64,000 bases of DNA from Ferruginibacter sp. Its GTDB lineage: Bacteria > Bacteroidota > Bacteroidia > Chitinophagales > Chitinophagaceae. A program made the translations under genes and the position numbers. Each line of letters starts with the position of its first letter. Positions within the stretch are counted from its first letter, which is position 1. Below are positions 1-7,357 of the stretch, in pieces. The notes beneath the pieces were generated by a model, which was given only the letters and a program-made list of their open reading frames with translations, had not been told where the DNA came from and ran no database searches. Location: contig JACMKX010000005.1 in assembly GCA_014379905.1 (NCBI GenBank), positions 26,182 to 90,181 on the forward strand, read 5' to 3'.

Positions 1-426
1 AATTCCCTGAACGTTGATGGGCGCTTGTACAGGACTGTAAAAAAGAACCAGGTTTTTGCAGCGCAGGTTTTTGGCCAGTTTGTTTCGGGCGATATTCCTT
101 TTAATCAATTGGCATTGCTGGGCAGTGAAGGCTTGATGCGGGGTTATTATTATGGCCGCTACCGTGATAAAAATTATATAGCTGCCCAGGCAGAATATCG
201 TTTTCTCCCATTTCCATTTAGTAAAAGAATTGGAGCGGCGGCCTTTGTATCCGCAGGTTCGGTAGCGCCCGCAATAAGAGATTTTTCCGCTAAAAATATC
301 CTTCCTTCAGCAGGGATTGGCCTGCGTTACCTTGTATTTCCTAAAAAAGATATTTTCCTCCGGTTTGATGTTGGCTTTACCAAAGAGGGGCCGGCTTTTT
401 ATATTTACACCGGCGAAGCGTTTTAA
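1..426 (+). CDS. Omp85/BamA-type outer-membrane barrel protein, C-terminal fragment
   Basis: The reading frame is open from the first base, so the gene begins upstream of the window and only about the last 141 residues are present. The fragment looks like the end of a 'bacterial surface antigen' barrel: alternating hydrophobic/polar strands, a GLMRGYYYGRYRD stretch resembling the conserved RGY/RGF loop-6 motif of Omp85 proteins, and a C-terminal Phe. Such proteins insert or export proteins or lipids at the outer membrane. Without the N-terminal half (POTRA or phosphatase domains) BamA, TamA-like and patatin-linked barrels cannot be told apart. A strong hairpin follows the stop codon. Confidence 0.75.
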   Translation, partial: NSLNVDGRLYRTVKKNQVFAAQVFGQFVSGDIPFNQLALLGSEGLMRGYYYGRYRDKNYIAAQAEYRFLPFPFSKRIGAAAFVSAGSVAPAIRDFSAKNILPSAGIGLRYLVFPKKDIFLRFDVGFTKEGPAFYIYTGEAF

Positions 427-429
427 TAT

Positions 430-464
430 AAAGGAGCAATTCATCATTGCTCCTTTATTTTATT
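430..464. terminator. Bidirectional intrinsic terminator
   Basis: Perfect 11-bp stem AAAGGAGCAAT / ATTGCTCCTTT with a 5-nt loop, followed by ATTTTATT. It lies between two convergent genes and has T-rich sequence downstream and A-rich sequence upstream, so it can serve both. Confidence 0.85.
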
Positions 465-909
465 AAAGTGTTATTGCATCTCTCAGCAACTTCCCTGTTG
501 TATCAAAATATAAATATTTTTTTTCTACATCATTTTTCTCTGCTCTGATACGGTATTGTGTTACATCGGCAGGCAGGTATATAATCTTAGTATCTGTAAT
601 TTCCCTGTCGGCATACTTGCTTTTCTTAAATCCATCCTGTACTTCAGCAGGCAATTTTTCAAAAGAAGTATTTTGATAGGTATTTTTCCAGGTACCCTTG
701 TTGCTGTACTCTGCATTCATTTTTTCACTATTTAATGTAAATCTTACATTTACATTAACCACATCATTATCCCAGTCAACATCCTGCGCAGCAGGGTATT
801 GTTTTGCAAAATTATCTTTGGCAGATTGGGGAACACCTGTTACCTGGCTGTAACTAAACTGGAATAGAAAGGCCAACAAAACGGTGAGCGAAAAACGTAT
901 TGATTTCAT
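463..909 (-). CDS. Secreted PepSY-like protein
   Basis: A 148-residue protein with a signal peptide (MKSIRFSLTVLLAFLFQFSYSQ, cleavage probably before QVTG). The rest has the pattern of the PepSY-like fold found in small periplasmic Bacteroidetes proteins: an F..(Q/K)YP.A..V.W motif near residues 34-46, a beta-rich middle and a terminal YLYFDTTGKLL strand. These proteins often occur as one or two repeats; this has about one and a half. Function is unknown; PepSY domains are thought to bind or inhibit peptidases. It stands alone, convergent with the upstream barrel gene. Family assignment is by pattern only. Confidence 0.7.
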   Translation of the reverse strand: MKSIRFSLTVLLAFLFQFSYSQVTGVPQSAKDNFAKQYPAAQDVDWDNDVVNVNVRFTLNSEKMNAEYSNKGTWKNTYQNTSFEKLPAEVQDGFKKSKYADREITDTKIIYLPADVTQYRIRAEKNDVEKKYLYFDTTGKLLRDAITL

Positions 910-1032
910 ATCTGTATATTTTAGGTTAACATGAACCCTTATACCCTAAAAAATAGTGCCAGATTAAGTTGTTACGGGATGCGTAAGGATAATTGTGCGG
1001 ACGACTTTAACATGTTCAATTTTTCTTTAGCG

Positions 1033-1662
1033 TTATTCTCCGAGGTCATATATTTCCATAATGTCTTTTAACAAATGGTCAACATCAAGGTGTAGGTCAA
1101 TCAGCCTTCCTGTTCTAATGTCAAATACCCACCCATGCACCTGCAAGCCCCTGTGCTTTATTGCATCCTGTACTGCTGCAGTTTTTAACAGGTTGATACA
1201 TTGTTCCTGCACATTCAGTTCTATGAGGCGGTTATAGCGGTCATTTTCTTCTGCAATGGCATTGAGTTCTGTTTTATGCAGGCGGTAAACATCCCTTATA
1301 TTCCTTAGCCATGGATTTGGTATACCCAGGTCCTGGGGTTGCATGGCAGCTTTTACACCGCCGCAAAAATAGTGGCCACATACTACCACGTGATTCACTT
1401 TTAAATGCCGTACTGCATAGTTGAGTACCGACATCATATTCAGGTCAATACTCACCACCATATTGGCAATATTGCGGTGAATAAATGCTTCACCCGGCTC
1501 CACACCCATTAATTCTTCCGAGGTAACACGACTGTCGGAACAGCCAATGTAAAGTATGTCCGGGCTTTGGCCCTTGCTTAAATTTTCAAAGTAGCAAGGG
1601 TCTTTTTCCAGTTTTGAAGTGATCCATTTTTCGTTATTGGCAAATACTTTGTCAAGATTCAT
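1033..1662 (-). CDS. can: Beta-class carbonic anhydrase
   Basis: Catalyses CO2 + H2O to bicarbonate and a proton in the cytoplasm, supplying bicarbonate to carboxylases such as acetyl-CoA carboxylase and carbamoyl-phosphate synthase, both of which have subunits encoded in this window. The 209-residue length is normal. Zinc ligands are Cys41 (in CSDSRV), His97 and Cys100 (in CGHYFCGG); the Asp43-Arg45 dyad and the HRNIAN motif are intact, so it should be active. No signal peptide. Monocistronic. Confidence 0.95.
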   Translation of the reverse strand: MNLDKVFANNEKWITSKLEKDPCYFENLSKGQSPDILYIGCSDSRVTSEELMGVEPGEAFIHRNIANMVVSIDLNMMSVLNYAVRHLKVNHVVVCGHYFCGGVKAAMQPQDLGIPNPWLRNIRDVYRLHKTELNAIAEENDRYNRLIELNVQEQCINLLKTAAVQDAIKHRGLQVHGWVFDIRTGRLIDLHLDVDHLLKDIMEIYDLGE

Positions 1663-1817
1663 ATAGTGAGTTTTTGTTCTACAAATTAATGAAATTAACG
1701 GATACCGGATGCTGCAAACTTGATTCCGGATGCTGGTTACTCGTTAACCCTTTCTAAAAATTAATACAGCCTTTTGCAGGTTAAAACAAAGAGCTTATCT
1801 TGCCAGCCATCAAAAAA

Positions 1818-2429
1818 ATGGACATGAAGCATTTTTCTACAATTTTAAATGTGGTTTTATTGGCTGCTGTAGGGTTTCTCTATTATTATGTTTTTGCCGG
1901 AAAAAAATCTGCTACGCCGGTGGTTAAAACACTGGTAGGTTCAAATTCGGTGTCGCAGGCAGGAAATGCACCCATTGCTTATGTAGAGCTGGATTCTTTA
2001 AATGAAAAAATTGTATTTATTAAAGAAAGAAGAAAAGAACTGGAAGGCGAACAAAGGGCTATTGAAACAGAATGGCAATCGGCAATGCGTGGGCTGGAAG
2101 CGCAAAAAAATGAATTTGTAAAAAAGGGCAACGCCATCACCCAACAAATGGCCGAAGAATTCCAGGCAAAATTTTACCAGCAACAACAAAATATAGAAGA
2201 AAAAAAACAGAACCAGACACAAAAGCTAACGGAGAAAAGTTACAAGGCTATGGACAATATCCAAAAGCAACTGAAGGAATTTTTAGCTGATTACAACAAG
2301 GATAAAAAATACCTGTACATTCTTACTTCCGGTACAGGACTTGAATACATGATCTACAAAGATTCCTCTCTTAATATTACAGCTGATGTAATTGAAGGGA
2401 TGAATGCCAAATTGAAAAAAGTAAACTAA
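1818..2429 (+). CDS. OmpH/Skp-family periplasmic chaperone-like protein
   Basis: About 203 residues: an N-terminal hydrophobic segment (ILNVVLLAAVGFLYYYVF) acting as signal anchor, a short linker, then an OmpH-like domain beginning IAYVELDSL, a long charged coiled coil (roughly residues 70-150, Lys/Glu/Gln rich) and the conserved end YLYILTSGTGLEYMIYKD. Skp/OmpH proteins hold unfolded outer-membrane proteins in the periplasm. The start is taken at the ATG giving MDMKHF; the second ATG two codons later is equally possible. A TTG six codons upstream is less likely. Retention of the hydrophobic anchor suggests a membrane-tethered form. Confidence 0.85.
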   Translation: MDMKHFSTILNVVLLAAVGFLYYYVFAGKKSATPVVKTLVGSNSVSQAGNAPIAYVELDSLNEKIVFIKERRKELEGEQRAIETEWQSAMRGLEAQKNEFVKKGNAITQQMAEEFQAKFYQQQQNIEEKKQNQTQKLTEKSYKAMDNIQKQLKEFLADYNKDKKYLYILTSGTGLEYMIYKDSSLNITADVIEGMNAKLKKVN

Positions 2430-2458
2430 GAATACTAAAAGATTTAATTATCTTGAAT

Positions 2459-2491
2459 CCCGGTCAGTTCACTGGCCGGGATTTTTATTTT
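2459..2491 (+). terminator. Intrinsic terminator after the OmpH-like gene
   Basis: Nine-base-pair stem CCCGGTCAG / CTGGCCGGG (one G-U pair), 4-nt loop TTCA, followed by ATTTTTATTTT. Confidence 0.85.
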
Positions 2492-2514
2492 AAATCATTA
2501 CCAAACTACTGAAC

Positions 2515-3933
2515 ATGTCTGAAACAACCCAGGGTTTCAAACCCTCGCTGGGCCTTATGGATGCCACTATGATCGTTGCGGGTTCTATGATAGGATCAGG
2601 TATTTTTATTGTAAGTGCCGGCATTACGCAACAGGTTGGCAGCGCGGGGTGGCTGATCTTCGTATGGCTTATTACAGGATTTATGACCATCACTGCAGCT
2701 ATGAGTTATGGAGAATTAAGTGCCATGTATCCAAGGGCAGGAGGGCAGTATGTTTATTTAAAAGAGGCATTTAATCCTCTTGCCGGTTTCTTATATGGCT
2801 GGAGTTTTTTTGCAGTGATCCAAACCGCCACCATTGCAGCTGTTGGCGTGGCCTTCTCAAAATATCTCGGCACTTTTATTCCTGTCCTGGATATGAAGCC
2901 CGAGAATATGATAACGCAAATATGGATATTTGAAATATACCCGGCCCAATTTGTTTCAATAGGTTTAATCATATTATTAACCTACATCAACACAAAAGGA
3001 ATTGAAACGGGGAAAGCTATACAAACTACTTTTACGGTGGTAAAACTGCTCGCATTATTTGGATTGATCATTTTCGGATTTTTATTTGCAGCCAGGGCAG
3101 AAGTATGGGATGCCAACTGGACAAATGCATGGGATATGAAAAGAATGGATAGCAATGGAGCTATTATAGGAGGTGTGGCGGGAAGCGCTGTTTTAGGTGC
3201 CATAGCCGCATCAATGGTAGGATCTATCTTTAGCAGCGATGCCTGGAACAATGTTACTTTCATTGCCGGTGAAGTAAAGAATCCCCAAAAGAATATAGGC
3301 CTTGCTTTGTTCTTCGGTACTCTAATAGTAACCCTTATTTATGTATGTGCCAATCTTATGTATATAAGTGTGCTACCTATGGAGGCCATTGCCAGCGCAC
3401 CACAGGAAAGAGTGGCCGTTTCAGCGAGTACCCTTATTATGGGAAGCGCCGGGGCAGCTATTATTTCTATCTTAATTATGATCTCTACTTTTGGCTGCAA
3501 CAACGGGCTTATACTGGCAGGTGCCCGGGTTTATTATACAATGGCAAAAGATGGCCTGTTCTTCAAAAAAACTGCTGAGTTAAATAAAAATAATGTTCCT
3601 GCATTTGCTTTATGGATACAATGCCTGGTGGCCTGCCTGCTGTGCCTGAGCGGAAAATATGGTGACTTGTTGGATATGGTTTCTTTTGTAGTGGTACTTT
3701 TCTATGCACTCACCATCCTGGGTATTTTTATTCTCAGGAAAAAAAGACCTGATGCAGAACGGCCTTACAAAGCTTTTGGTTACCCGGTTTTGCCGGCCAT
3801 TTATATTTTGATGGCGATTACCTTCTGCGTGTTGTTAATATGGTATAAGCCCACCTATGCAGGTTGGGGTCTGGGTATTGTACTGGCCGGTATTCCTATT
3901 TACTACATTGCATTGGCCAATAAAAAGAATTAG
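2515..3933 (+). CDS. APC-superfamily amino-acid permease
   Basis: A 472-residue integral membrane protein with about twelve hydrophobic segments. The first helix carries GSMIGSGIF, the unwound substrate-binding motif of APC transporters, and helix 2-3 carries the ELSAMYPRAGGQYVYL signature. Overall it resembles the LAT/YkfD-like amino-acid transporters common in Bacteroidetes. Substrate cannot be read from sequence. It is a single-gene unit between two terminators, starting 35 bp after the preceding hairpin. No RBS of Shine-Dalgarno type is seen. Confidence 0.9.
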   Translation: MSETTQGFKPSLGLMDATMIVAGSMIGSGIFIVSAGITQQVGSAGWLIFVWLITGFMTITAAMSYGELSAMYPRAGGQYVYLKEAFNPLAGFLYGWSFFAVIQTATIAAVGVAFSKYLGTFIPVLDMKPENMITQIWIFEIYPAQFVSIGLIILLTYINTKGIETGKAIQTTFTVVKLLALFGLIIFGFLFAARAEVWDANWTNAWDMKRMDSNGAIIGGVAGSAVLGAIAASMVGSIFSSDAWNNVTFIAGEVKNPQKNIGLALFFGTLIVTLIYVCANLMYISVLPMEAIASAPQERVAVSASTLIMGSAGAAIISILIMISTFGCNNGLILAGARVYYTMAKDGLFFKKTAELNKNNVPAFALWIQCLVACLLCLSGKYGDLLDMVSFVVVLFYALTILGIFILRKKRPDAERPYKAFGYPVLPAIYILMAITFCVLLIWYKPTYAGWGLGIVLAGIPIYYIALANKKN

Positions 3934-3956
3934 ATGGCAATATAGAAAAATACAAC

Positions 3957-3990
3957 AAACGCCCGGAAATTTCCGGGCGTTTGATTTTAG
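3957..3990. terminator. Intrinsic terminator after the permease gene
   Basis: Perfect 26-nt palindrome (AAACGCCCGGAAA and its complement) followed by GATTTTAG. It separates the permease gene from the convergent broken membrane-protein gene and can act in both directions. Confidence 0.85.
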
Positions 3991-3997
3991 CTGCGTT

Positions 3998-4681
3998 TCA
4001 AATTGTAGTATTGCCTGTTTTAAATTTATGTGCTTCAAGCGCCTTGTTGATACGGTTATCTATGTTCATAAATAGCTCCATATAAAACCTTGCAAGTACA
4101 AAAATAACAATGAATATTTTTCCCAGGCCGAAAACCAAGAACATGCTTCCGGATATTAATACAAACTGCTGGATAAATATGCGTACATAGGGCTGAAACA
4201 TCAGTTTAACAATATCTGAAGCCTGTTCAATTCTGTAATTTGTTAATTGCTTTACAGTATCTGCTATGTAAAAAGCAGTAAATATTGCGATCATAGTTAT
4301 TCCTTCCTCTCCCGGTAATTATTTTAAAGCCGGAATACTAAGGTTAAAAAGATCACCCCGGTAAATACTACTTACAGCAAAGAACATACTGGTTTGTACA
4401 AAAACAAAAATGCCATAATGCATTATAAAAAAACAAACGGTGAAAAGTGCAACAAAAAATACTTTGCCTTTTTGGTTATCCTGTATAGATTCCCTTGGCT
4501 GCGGTAATAACATAGTCGCGATCGTTTTAACAACATGGAAGATCCCTATAAGAATGGTTTCCAGGCAATAAAAAAGCAACATCCTGGCGGCTTCTCAGCC
4601 CAGGAACCATACAGCAAATATGGGTACCAGGTTTATTGCAATCAAACTAATTTGAGAGATCGTTAACTTGCGCCTGATCAT
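3998..4681 (-). pseudogene. Broken DUF6498-like membrane-protein gene (two in-frame stops)
   Basis: One frame of 228 codons runs from an ATG (MIRRKLTISQ) to a TAA, interrupted by TGA at codon 29 (4595-4597) and TAA at 4319-4321. The three pieces read as one protein: ISLIAINLVPIFAVWFLG, stop, then EAARMLLFYCLETILIGIFHVVK, an IMHYGIFVFV helix, stop, then LMFQPYVRIFIQQFVLISGSMFL. This matches my recollection of the DUF6498 family layout, where a Trp follows the Phe-Leu-Gly, so TGG has probably become TGA. TGA ends many intact genes here, so recoding is unlikely. The family is a multi-pass membrane protein of unknown role. Confidence 0.7.
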
Positions 4682-4716
4682 TTTGCTGACTGAAGGTTTT
4701 AAGACAGTAATTTAAA

Positions 4717-4724
4717 TAATTTTG
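4717..4724 (+). promoter_or_regulatory. -7 promoter element of the isoaspartyl peptidase gene
   Basis: TAATTTTG matches the Bacteroidetes -7 consensus TAnnTTTG and lies 17 nt before the ATG, predicting a leader of roughly 14 nt. No convincing -33 TTTG at the usual spacing. Confidence 0.5.
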
Positions 4725-4741
4725 CGTTCAATTCTTTATAT

Positions 4742-5701
4742 ATGAATCCATTTTCTATTGCCATACACGGCGGGGCAGGCACTATAGTTAAAGAAGATAT
4801 GACTGCTGAACTGGAGGCCGCTTATTTAAAAGCCCTTCAGCAAGCCCTGGATGCAGGATATGCCATACTCGAAAAAAATGGTACTGCTGCCGATGCTGTG
4901 GTGGCCGCAACAATTTCGCTGGAAGACAATAGTCTCTTTAATGCCGGTAAAGGTTCTGTTATCACAAAAAAAGGGGAACATGAAATGGATGCAGCCATCA
5001 TGGAAGGAAAGATGATGAGTGCAGGGGCTATTGCTGGCGTTAAAAATGTGCGCAATCCTGTTCTTTTAGCTAAAGAAGTAATGATCAATAGCCGCCATGT
5101 TTTTTTAAGCGGGGATGGAGCAAGGGAATTTGCTATTAAACAGGGGGTTAAAATTGAACCTGATGAATACTTTTTTTCGCAATTCCGATATGATCAATGG
5201 AAAGCTATGCGTGATAGTGATACCTATGCCCTGGATCACACCCAACAGGGCGTAGATAATTTAATGAAAGATAAAAAATTTGGTACCGTAGGTGCAGTGG
5301 CCAGCGACAGTTTTGGAAATATTGCAGCCGCCACAAGTACCGGCGGCATGACCAATAAAAAATTTGGCCGCATTGGTGACAGTCCGGTTATTGGAGCAGG
5401 CACCTATGCAAATAATAAAACGGTTGCTGTGAGTTGCACCGGTCATGGCGAACCATTTATAAAAGCAGTGGCCGCCTATGATGTAAGCTGCCTGGTAGAA
5501 TACAAAGGCCTGTCGATAGAACAAGCCATGTATGAGGTAGTTCATAAAAAATTAATTGCACTGGAAGGCGAAGGCGGAATGATAGGAGTAGACGCACAAA
5601 ACAATATAGCGATGCTTTTTAACAGCGCAGGGATGTACAGGGGAATGAAAAAGAGCACAGGAGAATATGCTTTGGGAATTTATAAAGACATGATCAAATA
5701 G
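4742..5701 (+). CDS. iaaA: Isoaspartyl peptidase / type-2 L-asparaginase (Ntn hydrolase)
   Basis: Hydrolyses isoaspartyl dipeptides, and L-asparagine weakly, during turnover of damaged proteins. 319 residues, starting with the family's IAIHGGAGT motif. The autocatalytic site is visible as KKFG|TVGAVA with Thr182 the predicted N-terminal nucleophile after self-cleavage into alpha and beta chains. TSTGGMTNKKFGRIGDSP and SCTGHGEPFI are the conserved substrate-binding stretches. No signal peptide is apparent, so it is probably cytoplasmic. It is followed 41 bp later by ispD on the same strand. Confidence 0.93.
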   Translation: MNPFSIAIHGGAGTIVKEDMTAELEAAYLKALQQALDAGYAILEKNGTAADAVVAATISLEDNSLFNAGKGSVITKKGEHEMDAAIMEGKMMSAGAIAGVKNVRNPVLLAKEVMINSRHVFLSGDGAREFAIKQGVKIEPDEYFFSQFRYDQWKAMRDSDTYALDHTQQGVDNLMKDKKFGTVGAVASDSFGNIAAATSTGGMTNKKFGRIGDSPVIGAGTYANNKTVAVSCTGHGEPFIKAVAAYDVSCLVEYKGLSIEQAMYEVVHKKLIALEGEGGMIGVDAQNNIAMLFNSAGMYRGMKKSTGEYALGIYKDMIK

Positions 5702-5742
5702 ATTCCATTTTGTAATTTTACAATTGAACTACGCACTACTCA

Positions 5743-6414
5743 ATGAATAAATATGCCGTAATAGTTGCCGGAGGCAGCGGAATCCGAATGAACAGCAGTG
5801 TTCCCAAACAATTTTTATTGCTAAAGAATAAGCCTGTATTGTATTATACCCTCCAGGCTTTTTTACAATCTTATGCCGATATGAAAATCATTTTGGTATT
5901 ACCGGAAGAACATATAGCGATAGGACAGGAGATCATAGACGCCTATTTTGATTATGACAGGATACGCATAACCATTGGCGGGCGCACCCGTTTTCATTCG
6001 GTACAAAATGGATTGAAATTAGTAGACGAAGAGAGCATAGTATTGGTGCACGATGCCGTGAGATGCCTGGTGGATGTAGATCTTATATACCGTTGTTATG
6101 AAGCAGCATTGGAGTTTGGTGCAGCTATCCCGGCCATAGCAAGTAAAGACAGTGTGAGACTGGTAACAGAAGAAGGGAATGAAGCCGTTGAACGAAGAAA
6201 TGTGAGGCTTATTCAAACACCGCAGGCCTTTTTAAGCACCGTTCTTATACCGGCTTATAACATTGATTACAAAGATAAATTTACCGATGAAGCCACGGTT
6301 GCAGAAGCTTTTGGAATGAAAATGAAACTGGTGGAAGGAAATGAGAATAATATCAAAATTACGTTGCCCCCGGATATTATTTATGCTGAATATATTTTAG
6401 ACAGCAGGTCTTAA
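5743..6414 (+). CDS. ispD: 2-C-methyl-D-erythritol 4-phosphate cytidylyltransferase
   Basis: Third step of the non-mevalonate isoprenoid pathway: MEP + CTP to CDP-ME + diphosphate. 223 residues, cytoplasmic. The nucleotide-binding loop AGGSGIRM (residues 9-16), PKQF (21-24), VHDAVRCLV and the C-terminal TDEATVAEAFG motif are all present. The gene ends 4 bp from the convergent end of the acyltransferase-fold gene, so there is no room for a terminator between them. Confidence 0.95.
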   Translation: MNKYAVIVAGGSGIRMNSSVPKQFLLLKNKPVLYYTLQAFLQSYADMKIILVLPEEHIAIGQEIIDAYFDYDRIRITIGGRTRFHSVQNGLKLVDEESIVLVHDAVRCLVDVDLIYRCYEAALEFGAAIPAIASKDSVRLVTEEGNEAVERRNVRLIQTPQAFLSTVLIPAYNIDYKDKFTDEATVAEAFGMKMKLVEGNENNIKITLPPDIIYAEYILDSRS

Positions 6415-6418
6415 AAAA

Positions 6419-7357
6419 TTAGCGTTTGGACACCGGGCTGTTAATTCCCGTTTTAAATAAACTAACAGGCCAGGGTAGCCTGTTTAATGAAAAAAAGTAA
6501 TAGGTTTCTGGTGTTGCACCATATTGGTCATAAAATCTTGCGAAAGAGGGATGATCGCTGCCTTCGAAATCGAGTGTGAAATTTTGCCCGCTGAATTTCT
6601 GAATGGTATAATCCATTAACATGTGCGTTGCGCCAACTTTTAAACTTTCATCGGTATTCCCGTTTATAACAAAATAAAGCCTGTTTTTATAAATGATATA
6701 AATACTTCCTGCAATTAATACCGCCCCGGTATTTACGGCGCCAATACAGTAACAGGCACCAATCCTTACCAGCTCATTTAATAAGCTAAGAAAATTATCA
6801 TAGTCCTGTTGGTGAAAACCAATTTCATCCTTAAAACGTTGGCGGTGCAACTGAACAATATCAGCACAGGTTACATTTTCAATGATGCTTATTCCGTTGG
6901 CGGCAGCATTATTTATATTTCGTGACGCAGACCTGCTGTAACTTTTTTTCAAAATTATATAGTCATCAGCAAGGTTCAGTAAATAATTTTTCCTGGCAAA
7001 TAAAGAAGGGTTGTTTATATGGTGGGTGCTATTCAGGTTTATTTCTATATACCTGAATTTTTTAGGAATAACATCAATGAATAAAGCAAACAGTTCTTCG
7101 GTAATTTTATGGTTACCAGTTATTCCCATCTGCTGTGTAAATGCCGGGGGATAAACGTAATAAATCCCCCATTTTTTTCGCCAGGGCAATGGCAAAACGG
7201 CTTCATAATCATTTAGAATAACAGCATCCCACTTGCCCGCCATATGGTAGAGGTATGTAGAACTGCTGTATACAAGACCATTGTAGCTGTTTTGTATGCA
7301 CCTATCCCATTTGCCTTTATCAATATCTTTATGTTCTATATATTGAATCACATTCAT
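6419..7357 (-). CDS. Acyltransferase-fold (GNAT/FemAB-like) protein of unknown substrate
   Basis: A 312-residue soluble protein that I place, by pattern, among the acyl-CoA N-acyltransferase-fold proteins common in Bacteroidetes. The N-terminal part has YSSSTYLYHMAGKWDAVILNDY and LPLPWRKKWG, then YYVYPPAFTQQMG; the C-terminal half has the GAVLIAGSIYIIYKNRLYFVINGNTDE strand pattern typical of FemAB/GNAT tandem folds, where aminoacyl- or acyl-groups are transferred. The ATG overlaps the stop of the upstream M1 peptidase gene by one base (TAATG), indicating translational coupling. Substrate and reaction are unknown. Confidence 0.6.
   Translation of the reverse strand: MNVIQYIEHKDIDKGKWDRCIQNSYNGLVYSSSTYLYHMAGKWDAVILNDYEAVLPLPWRKKWGIYYVYPPAFTQQMGITGNHKITEELFALFIDVIPKKFRYIEINLNSTHHINNPSLFARKNYLLNLADDYIILKKSYSRSASRNINNAAANGISIIENVTCADIVQLHRQRFKDEIGFHQQDYDNFLSLLNELVRIGACYCIGAVNTGAVLIAGSIYIIYKNRLYFVINGNTDESLKVGATHMLMDYTIQKFSGQNFTLDFEGSDHPSFARFYDQYGATPETYYFFSLNRLPWPVSLFKTGINSPVSKR

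Noticed and set aside
1998..2222. Minus-strand Phe/Leu-rich frame opposite the OmpH-like gene
   Set aside because: Mirror of a Lys/Glu/Gln-rich coiled coil on the other strand; no independent support.
4595..4597. TGA in the DUF6498-like gene as recoded Trp or selenocysteine
   Set aside because: Many intact genes in the window end with TGA (for example at 21781 and 28977), no SECIS-like structure noted, and a second nonsense codon (TAA) follows.
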